From: Hyphomonadaceae bacterium
GTDB taxonomy: Bacteria > Pseudomonadota > Alphaproteobacteria > Caulobacterales > Aquidulcibacteraceae
Assembly: GCA_016791325.1 (NCBI GenBank)
Contig: JAEUMU010000100.1
Span: 1-14,542 of the forward strand
Reading direction: 5' to 3'
DNA: 14,542 bases
This document shows, piece after piece, positions 6,842-14,542 of the stretch. Below the pieces are notes generated by a model. It searched no databases, was not told the origin of the DNA, and saw only the letters and a program-made list of their open reading frames with translations. Numbering within the stretch: the first letter of the stretch is position 1; each line of letters starts with the position of its first letter. The translations under genes were made by a program, and so were the position numbers.

Positions 6842-7477
6842 CTAGTAGGTGCACTCCGTCGCCACCCACTCGCTGCCGTCGCTGCGCAATTGCGCGAGTG
6901 TCTGAACACGCCCGGTGAGGTTCGTCTCCACGCCATAAGCGGAAAATGCATCCCCCGTGGGCGCAGTGCGTTCGTAGATGTTGAGCTGAAGCGCCCGGCC
7001 GCCGGCGGCCGTGACGCTATAGACGCGGTTAAATTCGCCCGTGCCCACTTGCGCGCAGCCAATCAAACCAAGCGCCGCGCCGCGTTCACGCAGCGCGCCG
7101 ACCAAATCGTAGGGAATAGGCTCTCCCACTGCCTGCCAACCGAAGCTGAACGTGCGGGCGGACGCGTTGGCGGTGACTTCCACCTGTGGCCCGAACTGCC
7201 CGGCGCGCGGCGCGGGGCCGCCCGCCGCCGCGGCGAGGATGGCTTCCGCCATCGGCCCGGCGGCAACCACGCGATCCCAGCGCGCGGCGCACTCTTCCGG
7301 CGCCCAGCGCGCCGCTTGCGGATTTTCCGCCGTAAGCGCGGCCGTGCAGGCTTGTACGAAGGCCGCCTGGCCGCCGCTGGCTGCAGCGCCGCCCTGCGCA
7401 GCCGCTTCGCCCGAGGGCGCTGCCGCCTCTCCGCACGCCGCCACCGCGAACGCCAGTGCAAACATGAAACGCCGCAT
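6842..7477 (-). CDS. Putative alanine-rich lipoprotein
   Basis: A predicted 211-residue lipoprotein. MRRFMFALAFAVAACGE gives a short signal with lipobox VAAC (Cys15). An Ala/Gly-rich, probably disordered linker follows to about residue 38, then a globular part of about 170 residues with several Cys residues (in QACTAAL, EECAARW, GCAQVG and TECTY) that could form disulphides. The reading frame extends to a GTG at 7495. GGAGGG lies six bases before the ATG at 7477 and directly abuts the ATG at 7483, so 7477 is the better start. It is divergent from the HisN-like gene and converges on the XRE gene. Its TAG stop lies in a CTAG. I recognise no family. Confidence 0.72.
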   Translation of the reverse strand: MRRFMFALAFAVAACGEAAAPSGEAAAQGGAAASGGQAAFVQACTAALTAENPQAARWAPEECAARWDRVVAAGPMAEAILAAAAGGPAPRAGQFGPQVEVTANASARTFSFGWQAVGEPIPYDLVGALRERGAALGLIGCAQVGTGEFNRVYSVTAAGGRALQLNIYERTAPTGDAFSAYGVETNLTGRVQTLAQLRSDGSEWVATECTY

Positions 7478-7581
7478 CGCCATCCCTCCGCTCACCAGCG
7501 CGGCAACATCGCGCGGAACCCGGCCCCACGCAACCGCTTACCGGTATCGCCAGCGCGCGGTTTCGTGCTAGCGCGTGACGT

Positions 7582-8370
7582 GTGACCACGCACGACATCC
7601 CTCGTTTGCTCGCCTTCGCCGGGACGCTGGCCGACGCCGCGCGCGGCGCCATTCTTCCGTTTTTCCGCGCCAATCACACCATCAGCCACAAAGGCGGCGA
7701 CCGGTTCGATCCCGTCACCGACGCTGACGAGGCTGCTGAACGCGCGATGCGCGCGCTGATCGAGCGCGAATTTCCCGATCACAGCATTCTGGGCGAAGAG
7801 TACGGCGGTGCGCTGACGCAAAGCGGCTATCAATGGATTCTCGATCCTATCGACGGCACGCGCGCGTTCATCTCCGGCCTGCCGACATGGGGCGTGCTGA
7901 TCGGGCTTTATCATGATGGCGCACCGCTGATCGGGGTGATGGACCAGCCCTTTCTGGAAGAGCGCTACCGCGGCTGGATGAGCGGCGCCGACGGCGCCAC
8001 GCGGGGGATCAAGCGTGCCTTGAACACACGGGCATGCGCGACACTGCAAGGCGCCACGCTTTCCACCACCGACCCATACCTGTTTCACGGCGATGAAGCC
8101 GCAGCATTTGCCCGCGCGCGCGCCGGCGCCAAACTCACGCGCTACGGCTATGACTGCTACGCCTATTGCATGGTCGCTGCGGGCCACATCGACGCCGTAA
8201 TCGAAAGCGGCCTCAAACCGTTCGACATCGCCGCGCTAATCCCCATTCTCACCGGCGCCGGGGGCGGCGTATGCGCGTGGGACGGCGGCGACGCGAGCGC
8301 TGGCGGGCGCGTGCTGGCTTATGGAGACACGCGGTTGCGCGACGCGATGCTTGAGACGCTCAAAAGCTAG
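7582..8370 (+). CDS. hisN: Histidinol-phosphatase (HisN-type, inositol monophosphatase fold)
   Basis: A 262-residue Mg2+-dependent phosphatase of the inositol monophosphatase superfamily. It matches the HisN branch, which dephosphorylates L-histidinol phosphate in histidine synthesis. Metal-binding residues are visible: GEE (71-73), the hallmark DPIDGT (88-93, Asp88 and Asp91) and Asp215 in KPFDIAALIPILTGAGG. The phrase WILDPIDGTRAFISGLPTWG is typical of HisN rather than SuhB or CysQ. The start is a GTG, the first possible start after an in-frame TGA at 7576-7578, with no strong Shine-Dalgarno; the N-terminus matches relatives in length. No other his gene is nearby. SuhB-like activity on other sugar phosphates is the main alternative. 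Confidence 0.85.
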   Translation: MTTHDIPRLLAFAGTLADAARGAILPFFRANHTISHKGGDRFDPVTDADEAAERAMRALIEREFPDHSILGEEYGGALTQSGYQWILDPIDGTRAFISGLPTWGVLIGLYHDGAPLIGVMDQPFLEERYRGWMSGADGATRGIKRALNTRACATLQGATLSTTDPYLFHGDEAAAFARARAGAKLTRYGYDCYAYCMVAAGHIDAVIESGLKPFDIAALIPILTGAGGGVCAWDGGDASAGGRVLAYGDTRLRDAMLETLKS

Positions 8371-8406
8371 GGGCGGCCCGGCACGGCAAAGCGCGCCGGG
8401 CTGCTC
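8371..8406. terminator. Strong hairpin between convergent genes
   Basis: GCCCGGC (8376-8382) and GCCGGGC (8395-8401) form a perfect seven-pair stem. It extends outward through G-U and G-C pairs to 8371/8406. It fills almost all of the 38-base gap between the stop of the HisN-like gene and the stop of the SRPBCC gene. A U-run is nearly absent on the plus side; on the minus side CTTTT lies a few bases beyond. It is a plausible transcription barrier for both convergent genes. Confidence 0.5.
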
Positions 8407-8408
8407 CT

Positions 8409-8834
8409 TCAGGCGAGCGCCTTGCAGCGCTGGGCCAGCGCGGCGCCCATGGCGTTGAGGCCGCGCTCAAGCAAGCGCTGAAACCGCCGGCTGACATAAA
8501 GCGGGCGTAACACGCCGGTGAGATCAACCTCCTGGATCAATGCGCCGCTGGCTTCATCCAAGCGCGCGCGATAGCGCCCGCCGAGCAGAAAAGGCGCGCC
8601 ATAAAGCAGCGCGCCCGATACCTCCTCCGGCGCGTTGGCTTTATCGATGCGCACGACAAGGCCAAGCATGCGCTCGTCCGCTTCGGGATCGACAGTAATG
8701 GTGATGTTGCGGCGATCTTGCGTTTGGGCCCTGACGACAAATGGATTCCAATCGGCATAGGCGGGAAAATCCATCAGCACACGCCACGCGGCTTCCGCGC
8801 CGCCGATGAATGGAGTTGTCGCTTGAACATGCAT
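8409..8834 (-). CDS. SRPBCC-fold (polyketide cyclase/START-like) protein
   Basis: A 141-residue single-domain protein of the SRPBCC (Bet v1/START-like) superfamily, which forms a hydrophobic ligand cavity. The N-terminal pattern AAWRVLMDFPAYADWNPFV (residues 15-33) is the usual strand-helix-helix opening of the family. Alternating strands follow (RNITITVDP, LGGRYRARLDE, ALIQEVDLTGVL), and a long C-terminal helix RRFQRLLERGLNAMGAALAQ closes the cavity. No catalytic residues can be assigned, and ligands differ widely in this superfamily. AGGAG lies 11 bases before the ATG. It is tail to tail with the HisN-like gene and preceded on its strand by a small exported protein gene; no functional link is evident. 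Confidence 0.82.
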   Translation of the reverse strand: MHVQATTPFIGGAEAAWRVLMDFPAYADWNPFVVRAQTQDRRNITITVDPEADERMLGLVVRIDKANAPEEVSGALLYGAPFLLGGRYRARLDEASGALIQEVDLTGVLRPLYVSRRFQRLLERGLNAMGAALAQRCKALA

Positions 8835-8885
8835 GAGGGTTCGTGCTCCTCGCGCGCGCGGGCTTCCGGCCGATCAAGCCGAACA

Positions 8886-8901
8886 GCGCGCTTCAGCGCG
8901 C
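8886..8901. repeat. Perfect GC hairpin in the gap before the SRPBCC gene
   Basis: GCGCGC-TTCA-GCGCGC is a perfect six-pair stem with a four-base loop, 29 bases after the stop of the small exported protein gene on the minus strand. There is only a short TGTT after it in that direction, so it is a weak terminator candidate at best; simple GC-rich sequence could produce it by chance. Confidence 0.3.
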
Positions 8902-8929
8902 GCGTTTGAATGATGAGAAAGGTGAGTGG

Positions 8930-9310
8930 TTAGGCCGCTTGCGGCGGGCCACGGGCCTGAAATGCGCGGGGTGCGGCCGTGGGCGGGTTGGCCTGTAGCG
9001 CAATCGCACGCGCGCATGCCGCGCCCTCTGGCGAAGGTGCAGCGAACGGCGGCGGCGGCGGCCCCCACGGATCGGCATTGTGCGCGGCCCAGTGTGAGAG
9101 TGTGCGCTGCAACGCCGCGAGCGGCGCTTGCTCGTTGCCGCGCAAGACAAGCTGAGGCGCGGCGCCTTGATAAATCGGCTCAGCGCCAGCGGCGGGGGCG
9201 GAAACGCCAGCGACCGCACTCAACAGCAGGAGCGCGGCGACAAAGCTCAAGCCGGCGCGGGCCACGCGCCGCGCAGCAGATTCTAGCGAAAGCGCGCCGG
9301 AAAAGCTCAT
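8930..9310 (-). CDS. Small exported protein of unknown function
   Basis: A 126-residue protein. After a 20-residue lead with basic residues (ESAARRVARAG) comes a hydrophobic core (LSFVAALLLLSAVAGVS) and a likely signal peptidase I site near AAGA|EP (around residue 44). The mature part, about 80 residues, contains ALQRTLSHWAAHNADPWG, a proline run (PPPPPF) and an Ala/Pro-rich tail. Codon use is like that of its neighbours, which supports a real gene over the arginine-rich opposite-strand frame. I see no Shine-Dalgarno before the ATG. Instead a CTGAAC-17-TATATG pair lies just upstream, so the mRNA may be leaderless. It lies 42 bases after the FrnE-like gene on the same strand. No family recognised. 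Confidence 0.6.
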   Translation of the reverse strand: MSFSGALSLESAARRVARAGLSFVAALLLLSAVAGVSAPAAGAEPIYQGAAPQLVLRGNEQAPLAALQRTLSHWAAHNADPWGPPPPPFAAPSPEGAACARAIALQANPPTAAPRAFQARGPPQAA

Positions 9311-9318
9311 GCAGGCTT

Positions 9319-9347
9319 CATATAGGCTGTTTGTGGCGGCGGTTCAG
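9319..9347 (-). promoter_or_regulatory. Possible promoter giving a leaderless mRNA
   Basis: On the minus strand CTGAAC (9347-9342) and TATATG (9324-9319) are separated by 17 bases and match four of six positions each of the TTGACA/TATAAT consensus. The -10 ends eight bases before the ATG at 9310, so transcription would start close to the start codon. This fits the missing Shine-Dalgarno. The match is modest, so confidence is low. Confidence 0.3.
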
Positions 9348-9352
9348 CCGGC

Positions 9353-10024
9353 TCAGGAGGCTTCTTCGATTTTGGCCTTGCCGCTCGCGACATCGCGCAG
9401 CGCTTGAGCGTAAGCCGCAGCCGGCTGAGCACCCTGGATCAGCCATCGGCGGTTGATCGCCACCACCGGCACCGCGCCGATGCCATCGTTCAGCCAAGCC
9501 ACCTCTTCCTCGCGCACCTCTTTCTCGAACTCGCTGGAAAGCAGCATCTCGCGAGCGCGCCTGGGGTCGAGCCCGACTTCACGCGCGACGCCGCTTAGCA
9601 CATCCAGATCGCTGACGTTCTTGCCATCGGTGAAATTTGCTTTGAACAGCGCCTGCTTGGTTTCCAGCGCCTTGCCTTCGCGGCCCGCCCACCAAAGGAG
9701 CCGATGCGCATCGAATGTGTTCCAGATGCGGGTTTGCGGCGAATAGTTGAAGGTGAAGCCCAGCGTTTTGCCGTTATCGATGATGGCTTGGCGCAACGCG
9801 GCCGAATCTTCTTCGGTGGCTTGGTATTTGGCGCGCACGTGCTCGAACGCGTTTTCGCCTTGAGCGCCCATCTCCGGGTTGAGCTCGAACGGCACGAAGG
9901 CAAGTTCGGCAATCAGTTCCTGACGTAAGGAGTGCAGCGCCAGGAGCAGGCCGCGCAGACCGATGACGCACCAGGGGCAGGCAATGTCCGACACGAAGTC
10001 GATACGGATTTTCTGTAGAGCCAT
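9353..10024 (-). CDS. FrnE/DsbA-family thioredoxin-fold oxidoreductase
   Basis: A 223-residue protein of the DsbA superfamily, FrnE-like branch (also called 2-hydroxychromene-2-carboxylate isomerase/DsbA-like). IRIDFVSDIACPWC places the redox motif CPWC at Cys16-Cys19 directly after the first strand. The inserted helical domain follows (about 60-170), and GIGAVPVVAI contains the cis-proline segment, with the typical GAQP near the C-terminus. There is no signal peptide, so it acts in the cytoplasm, probably as a thiol-disulphide isomerase or glutathione-linked enzyme. The frame is open to 10069, but the ATG at 10024 has GGAG six bases upstream and begins at the fold boundary. It follows aguB by 104 bases on the same strand and may be a distal operon member. 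Confidence 0.88.
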   Translation of the reverse strand: MALQKIRIDFVSDIACPWCVIGLRGLLLALHSLRQELIAELAFVPFELNPEMGAQGENAFEHVRAKYQATEEDSAALRQAIIDNGKTLGFTFNYSPQTRIWNTFDAHRLLWWAGREGKALETKQALFKANFTDGKNVSDLDVLSGVAREVGLDPRRAREMLLSSEFEKEVREEEVAWLNDGIGAVPVVAINRRWLIQGAQPAAAYAQALRDVASGKAKIEEAS

Positions 10025-10128
10025 GCCGTTCTCCGTAGTGCCCCGCCGCGCCCCCGGCAAGCCGCACAATCAGCGCGCGAGCCACAGCCCCAGGCCATTA
10101 CGCCGGAGACGCGAACGCGCTTGCGGCG

Positions 10129-10965
10129 TCAACGATAGAATTCAACGCGCCGGTCGCGGAAGAAGCCCCAGGCGGCGCGGTGGGTATCGAGGAAGTCGAG
10201 ATCGAAACTGTGCGTAAGCACGCCCTCCTCGCCGCGCTCGAAGGCCTGAACCAGATCGCCGCGATGATCGGCGATGAAGCTGGACCCATAAAATTTTTGG
10301 CCACTGGCTTCAGTGCCGATGCGGTTGGAGGCGACTACTGGGATGACATTGGAGACGGCGTGGCCTTGCATCGCGCGCCGCCATGGCTCGCGCGTGTCGA
10401 GCGAAGCGTCGTGCGGCTCTGAGCCGATGGCGGTGGGATAGAACAGCACCTGCGCACCAGCGAGCGCCATCGCCCGCGCCGCTTCGGGAAACCATTGATC
10501 CCAGCAAATGCCGACGCCGATGCGTCCGTGCGCGGTATCCCACACTTTGAAACCGGTATCGCCCGGCCGGAAATAGTATTTTTCCTGATAGCCGGGGCCA
10601 TCGGGGATGTGGCTCTTGCGATAGACGCCAAGCTGAGCGCCGTCGGCGTCCAGGATAACGACGGAATTGTAATAGAGCGGCCCATCGCGCTCGTAGATCG
10701 AGACTGGGATGACGACGCCAAGCTCTTTGGCGACCGGCTGAAGCGCGGTGACGCATGGGTGGGTGCGCGCTTCATGCGCGGTGGCGAACCATTTCTCTTC
10801 CTGCGTGGTGCAGAAATACGGCCCCTGGAACAGCTCCGATGGCAAGATGACTTGCGCGCCCTTGGCGGCCGCTTCGCGAATGAAGCGCTCCGTCTTGGCG
10901 ATGTTGGCCTTCAAATCCTCGCCGTAACTGGTCTGGATGGCGGCGACTGTGAGCGTTTTGGCCAT
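10129..10965 (-). CDS. aguB: N-carbamoylputrescine amidase
   Basis: A 278-residue nitrilase-superfamily enzyme that hydrolyses N-carbamoylputrescine to putrescine, CO2 and ammonia, the last step of the agmatine route to polyamines. The catalytic triad is visible: Glu44 in ILPSELF, Lys117 in YRKSHIPDGPGYQEKYYF and Cys154 in GVGICWDQWFPEAAR. The HIPDGPGYQEKYYF and PTAIGSEP wording is specific to the AguB group rather than general amidases. The ATG at 10965 overlaps the aguA stop by one base (TGATG), with AGGAG eight bases upstream inside aguA, so translation is probably coupled. An in-frame GTG one codon earlier is less likely. The product fits aguA immediately upstream. Confidence 0.95.
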   Translation of the reverse strand: MAKTLTVAAIQTSYGEDLKANIAKTERFIREAAAKGAQVILPSELFQGPYFCTTQEEKWFATAHEARTHPCVTALQPVAKELGVVIPVSIYERDGPLYYNSVVILDADGAQLGVYRKSHIPDGPGYQEKYYFRPGDTGFKVWDTAHGRIGVGICWDQWFPEAARAMALAGAQVLFYPTAIGSEPHDASLDTREPWRRAMQGHAVSNVIPVVASNRIGTEASGQKFYGSSFIADHRGDLVQAFERGEEGVLTHSFDLDFLDTHRAAWGFFRDRRVEFYR

Positions 10966-11951
10966 CACGCCGGCTCCTGTTGAGTGATGCAGTGGAACGA
11001 GCCGCCGCCGGTGAGAATGGCGTGCGAGGGAAGGCCCAGCACTTTACGTCCTGGAAACAGCGGCGCGAGCGCCTTCACAGCGCCATCGCCGCTCTCGGAA
11101 TACACCGGCACAACGACCGCGCCGTCGCCGATGATGAAATTCATGTGGCTGGCGGGCACCGCGTCGCCATCTTCATCCGGCACGAAACCAGGCGATGGAA
11201 TGCGAATGACCTCGAGTTGGCGGCCTTGCGCATCGGTCATGGCCTCAAGCGCGCGGGCAATCTCATCGAGCACGGTTGCGTTGGGATCATCGCCCGAAGG
11301 CGCCTGGCAGACGACACGCCCAGGGGCGACAAAGCGCGCGATGTTATCGATGTGGCCATCGGTGTGATCGTTCATCAGGCCGTCGTCCAGCCAGAGCACT
11401 TTGCTCACGCCGAGGGCGCGCTTGAGCGCGGCTTCGGCCTGGGCCTCGCTCCAGGCGTTGCGGTTGGGGTTGAGCACGCACTGGCGCGTGGTCAGCAGCG
11501 TGCCCTCGCCGTCCATTTCGATGGCGCCGCCTTCGAGAATGAAATCGTGGGCGATGAGTTCGACGCCGGCGGCGGCGGCGAGGCGCCCAGCCACGGTTTC
11601 GTCGTGGGGCAGCACGTATTTGCCGCCCCAGCCGTTGAAGCGGAACCCAAGCGCGGCGCCGTCACGGGTGAAGATGGGGCCGGTATCGCGGAACCAGATG
11701 TCGCCAAAGGCGCCGGGCGACACCTCCGCGCTCTTGCCCAGCGCCAGCTTGGCGGATGCCTCGGCCTCACGCCCATGCGCCAGCACGCGCACGCGCTCGC
11801 CGCCATCGGCCAGGGCGCGGATCATCGCCGCCACCTCGGCGCGGGCGGGCTCCAAATCTTCGCCCCACAGGTCCGCAGCGGAGGGCCATGCGGTCCAGAG
11901 CGCCTTATGCGGCGCCCATTCCGGCGGAATCCTGGCTGTCGTCAGTGTCAT
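10965..11951 (-). CDS. aguA: Agmatine deiminase
   Basis: A 328-residue member of the peptidyl-arginine-deiminase-like family that converts agmatine to N-carbamoylputrescine and ammonia in the cytoplasm. Family motifs are all present: [11 protein letters not shown] (82-92), LEGG (139-142), LNPNRN (160-165), NDHTDGHID (194-202, catalytic His200) and the C-terminal [11 protein letters not shown] with the nucleophile Cys321. The open frame extends upstream to 12341, but the N-terminus [19 protein letters not shown] is where the family begins, so the ATG at 11951 is chosen although its Shine-Dalgarno is weak. It is the first gene of aguA-aguB (one-base overlap), divergent from the glycosyltransferase. 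Arginine decarboxylase, needed to supply agmatine, is not in the window. Confidence 0.95.
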   Translation of the reverse strand: MTLTTARIPPEWAPHKALWTAWPSAADLWGEDLEPARAEVAAMIRALADGGERVRVLAHGREAEASAKLALGKSAEVSPGAFGDIWFRDTGPIFTRDGAALGFRFNGWGGKYVLPHDETVAGRLAAAAGVELIAHDFILEGGAIEMDGEGTLLTTRQCVLNPNRNAWSEAQAEAALKRALGVSKVLWLDDGLMNDHTDGHIDNIARFVAPGRVVCQAPSGDDPNATVLDEIARALEAMTDAQGRQLEVIRIPSPGFVPDEDGDAVPASHMNFIIGDGAVVVPVYSESGDGAVKALAPLFPGRKVLGLPSHAILTGGGSFHCITQQEPA

Positions 11952-12077
11952 GGCGCTCGCATACCCGGTTTGAACGACGCCAGATAGGCGAGTTCGCCGC
12001 GTGTGCAAGCACAGCCTCCGTTCTGGCGCGCCGAATTTGCATCGGCTAAGACCCGGGCGGGGATTTCCGAGACAGAT

Positions 12078-13631
12078 ATGCAGCCAAGCCAGGCCGCCTT
12101 CGACCGCGCCACGCTCGCCTTTGCCGCCGTGCTTATCGCGCTCACGGCGCTGCGCGTGTGGATGCTGGTGATTTCCCCCGTCGATCTTTATTTCGACGAG
12201 GCGCAATACTGGGTTTGGTCGCGCTCCTTGGAGTGGGGCTATTACACCAAGCCGCCGCTGGTGGCCTGGGTCATCGCGCTCACGACCGCCATTTTTGGCG
12301 ACGCCGAGTGGGCGGTGCGGCTGGCCTCGCCGCTGGCGCACGCGCTGACCGCCAGCGCGCTCTATCTGCTGGGCCGCTCCATGTATGGAGCTTGGGCTGG
12401 GTTCTGGGCGGGCGTGGCGTGGCTGACGCTGCCGGGCGTTTGGTTTTCCGCCTCGATTATTTCAACCGACGCGCTGTTGCTGCCCTGCTGGGCGTTCGGG
12501 CTGCTGGGCATCTGGCGGCTGATCGCGACGCGGAAGTGGGCGTGGGCGGCGGTGGTCGGCGTGGTGATCGGGCTTGGGGTGCAGGCCAAATACGCGATGT
12601 TGTACTTCCCCATCGGCATCGCGCTCGCGGCCTGGTGGGCGCTGCCCGCGCGCGAGGCGCTCAAGCAGGGACGCGGCCTGCTGATCGCGCTGACGGCGGC
12701 GATCATCATCCTGCCGAATTTCGTGTGGAATGCGCAGCACGGCTTCGTCACAGCTACGCACACGGCGGAAAACCTCGATTTCAACTCGCCAAGCTTCTTC
12801 AATATCGACGAGCTGTTCGAATTCACCCTGAGCCAGGCGGCGCTCCTGGGGCCGATCCTTTTCGCCGCGCTTGTGTGGATGTTCGCGCGCGCGGGACGCC
12901 GCGTTTCCGGCCTGAGCGACGAAGACAAGATGTTGCTGGCGTTCATCTTGCCGACTTTGGCCGTAGTGCTGACCGTCGCGTTCGTGACGCGGGCCAACGC
13001 CAATTGGGCTGTGGCGTCCTACCTGGCCAGCATCGTCTGGATCGCCGGAGCGCTGATGCGTACCAAGACAGGGCGGCGCGTGCTGGCGGCGGCGGTGGCG
13101 TTCAACCTGCTCGCCGGCGGCGCGCTGATCGCGGCGGGCATGAACCCGGCCTGGTCGAACCAGGTGAAGAACGTGCGCGGGGCGCGCGGCTGGGAAGAGA
13201 CAGCGCGCGAGATTGCGCTGCGCGCGGTGGCGCAACCGGGGGAAGCACCCTTCACCGCCGTACTGGTGGATGACCGCTCAACCTATTTCGAGCTGAGCTA
13301 TTATTGGCGCCACGCGCGCATGGCGGGCGCGCCGCTGCCACCGGTGCGGATGTGGCTGCTGCACGGGGAGGCGCGCAACTCCGCGGAATCCACCGATCCG
13401 ATGCGTCCGGAAGAAGGCGGGCGCGTGCTGGTGGTGCATCTTTCGCGCGACTACCTGCCCTTTGTGGCGGCCGATTTCAGCGTCTTCCGCACGGTGGAGC
13501 ATCTCACCATTCCGCTTGGCGGCGGCTTCAATCGCGAGATCGAAATTTCCGTGGGCGAAGGCTTCGCCCCCGCCCCGCGCGACGCAGCCTTCCGCGAACG
13601 GCTGCGGGCGCTGCAGATGCAGCGCCGCTAG
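12078..13631 (+). CDS. GT-C glycosyltransferase, family 39 (ArnT/PMT-like)
   Basis: A 517-residue integral inner-membrane protein with about ten to twelve hydrophobic segments in the first 370 residues and a soluble periplasmic C-terminal domain (about 380-510). The first periplasmic loop carries [14 protein letters not shown] (36-49) with the acidic pair Asp40-Glu41 expected as catalytic base/metal site in GT39 enzymes, followed by [14 protein letters not shown], a hallmark of the ArnT-like group. It should transfer a sugar from a polyprenyl-phosphate donor to a lipid or protein on the periplasmic side; the acceptor is unknown. A GTG at 12003 would add 25 residues with no membrane segment; the ATG at 12078 fits the family. 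It is divergent from aguA and shares a CTAG stop with edd. Confidence 0.88.
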   Translation: MQPSQAAFDRATLAFAAVLIALTALRVWMLVISPVDLYFDEAQYWVWSRSLEWGYYTKPPLVAWVIALTTAIFGDAEWAVRLASPLAHALTASALYLLGRSMYGAWAGFWAGVAWLTLPGVWFSASIISTDALLLPCWAFGLLGIWRLIATRKWAWAAVVGVVIGLGVQAKYAMLYFPIGIALAAWWALPAREALKQGRGLLIALTAAIIILPNFVWNAQHGFVTATHTAENLDFNSPSFFNIDELFEFTLSQAALLGPILFAALVWMFARAGRRVSGLSDEDKMLLAFILPTLAVVLTVAFVTRANANWAVASYLASIVWIAGALMRTKTGRRVLAAAVAFNLLAGGALIAAGMNPAWSNQVKNVRGARGWEETAREIALRAVAQPGEAPFTAVLVDDRSTYFELSYYWRHARMAGAPLPPVRMWLLHGEARNSAESTDPMRPEEGGRVLVVHLSRDYLPFVAADFSVFRTVEHLTIPLGGGFNREIEISVGEGFAPAPRDAAFRERLRALQMQRR

Positions 13632-14542
13632 AGCGGATCGTAATCAGGAAAGGCGCTGCCGCCGCGCTCGGCCGAACAGGCGTTGGCGCGGAACAGGGAG
13701 AAGAGCTCGCGCCCCATGCCGCGCGCATTGGCCAAGAGATCGAGCTGCGCAGGCGCGCGTTCGCGCCAATCGGGCGGGCTGATCACATCCAGCACGCCGG
13801 CCTCGCCATCCACGCGCAGCACATCGCCATCGCGCACTTTCGCGAGCGGCCCGCTATCGGCGGCTTCCGGCGTCACGTGGATGGCGGCGAGCACTTTGCC
13901 GCTGGCGCCCGACATGCGCCCATCGGTGACAAGCGCGACCCTGAAGCCGCGATCCTGTAGCGCGCCCATCAGCGGCATAAGCTTGTGCAGCTCAGGCATG
14001 CCGTTGGCGCGCGGGCCCTGCCCACGCACGACGATGACGCAATCGCGATCGAGATCGCCGCGCTTGAACGCGGCCTGCACTTCAGCCTGGGCATGGAAAA
14101 CCAAGGCTGGCGCCTCGACGATGCGCTTGGCTTGCTCCACGGCGGACACCTTTACACACGCCCGGCCCAGCCCGCCCGCCATCAAGCGCAAGCCGCCATC
14201 TGCGGAGAACGGCGCGCGCGCGCCACGCAGCACGCCTTCATCACCACTCTCCGCCGGCGCCGGGCGCCAGGACAAAGCTTCGCCCGAAAGGAAAGGCTCC
14301 TGCGCGTAGGCCGTGAAGCCGGATTCGGCGACGGTGAGGATGTCATCATGCACGAGGCCGGCTTCGAGCAGCTCGCGGGTGAGAAAGCCCATGCCGCCAG
14401 CAGCGTGGAATTGGTTCACATCCGCAGAGCCGTTGGGATAGATACGCGCCATCAGCGGCGTGACGCGTGAGATTTCGGCGAAATCGTCCCAGAGCAACTC
14501 GACGCCGGCGGCGTGGGCGATGGCCGGCAAATGGATGAAGTG
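13628..14542 (-). CDS. edd: Phosphogluconate dehydratase, C-terminal half (partial)
   Basis: The last 304 residues of an IlvD/Edd-family Fe-S dehydratase; the frame is open to the window edge, so roughly the first half of a 600-residue enzyme is missing. Edd converts 6-phosphogluconate to KDPG in the Entner-Doudoroff pathway. [20 protein letters not shown], then [20 protein letters not shown], are Edd-specific compared with Ilv[21 protein letters not shown] and [13 protein letters not shown] are the conserved C-terminal active-site segments. The [4Fe-4S] cysteines and the start lie outside or near the edge. Related bacteria often carry zwf, pgl or glk beside edd, but this cannot be seen here. 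Its TAG stop is shared, on opposite strands, with the glycosyltransferase through CTAG (13628-13631). Confidence 0.93.
   Translation of the reverse strand, partial: HFIHLPAIAHAAGVELLWDDFAEISRVTPLMARIYPNGSADVNQFHAAGGMGFLTRELLEAGLVHDDILTVAESGFTAYAQEPFLSGEALSWRPAPAESGDEGVLRGARAPFSADGGLRLMAGGLGRACVKVSAVEQAKRIVEAPALVFHAQAEVQAAFKRGDLDRDCVIVVRGQGPRANGMPELHKLMPLMGALQDRGFRVALVTDGRMSGASGKVLAAIHVTPEAADSGPLAKVRDGDVLRVDGEAGVLDVISPPDWRERAPAQLDLLANARGMGRELFSLFRANACSAERGGSAFPDYDPL

Noticed and set aside
8926..9456. Long plus-strand frame opposite the small exported protein and the FrnE-like gene
   Set aside because: The product is arginine-rich and low in complexity with no domain, typical of an antisense shadow in high-GC DNA; the minus-strand frame has a signal peptide and normal codon use.
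11952..12077. TTGCAC-16-TATCTG on the minus strand as an aguA promoter
   Set aside because: Each half matches only about three consensus positions; too weak to annotate.
11952..12341. Upstream extension of aguA to 12341
   Set aside because: It would add 130 basic, low-complexity residues overlapping the glycosyltransferase gene; the family begins at the ATG at 11951.
1..14542. A multi-gene defence, mobile or biosynthetic system
   Set aside because: No nuclease, recombinase, toxin-antitoxin, reverse transcriptase, transposase, phage or repeat-array signature was seen; gene content is metabolic and housekeeping.

Overview
The window is high-GC, densely packed bacterial DNA. Its proteins fit an alphaproteobacterium, most likely a Caulobacterales/Hyphomonadaceae-like heterotroph (inferred from protein flavour only). 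Pointers are a PraR/PhrR-type XRE regulator, a HisN-type histidinol-phosphatase, an ACAD8-like isobutyryl-CoA dehydrogenase, an Entner-Doudoroff dehydratase and many small alanine-rich lipoproteins. I find no rRNA, tRNA, CRISPR array, insertion sequence, phage gene or attachment site. No stretch over 300 bases lacks a gene; the largest gap is 6062-6325.

Layout from left to right. (1) 68-1204 (-) is an acyl-CoA dehydrogenase of valine breakdown, divergent from a small acidic lipoprotein (1337-1594, +). (2) 1675-3488 (+) is a compact three-gene operon: DMT-family permease, PaaI-type hotdog thioesterase and an unknown two-helix membrane protein. A stable hairpin at its head contains the permease Shine-Dalgarno sequence. 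(3) 3485-5476 (-) is an EF-G-like GTPase that lacks the usual catalytic histidine. (4) 5618-6061 (-) is a lipoprotein, divergent across a structured 264-base gap from a HTH regulator (6326-6727, +) that ends in a clear terminator. (5) 6842-7477 (-) is a lipoprotein, divergent from a HisN-type phosphatase (7582-8370, +), which converges on a SRPBCC protein (8409-8834, -). (6) 8930-11951 (-) holds a small exported protein, a FrnE/DsbA-like protein and the agmatine-to-putrescine pair aguB and aguA. (7) 12078-13631 (+) is a GT-C (family 39) glycosyltransferase converging on the C-terminal half of edd (13628-14542, -), which runs off the window.

Most of this is core metabolism and housekeeping. 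The genes that clearly work together are aguA/aguB (polyamine synthesis from agmatine) and the coupled permease-thioesterase-membrane protein trio. I see no convincing new multi-gene defence, mobile or biosynthetic system. The best leads are cis-regulatory: the hairpin before the permease (1639-1669) and the nested, mutually exclusive inverted repeats before the XRE regulator (6160-6261). The atypical EF-G paralogue, the unknown membrane protein and the use of CTAG as a shared stop by convergent genes are secondary leads.
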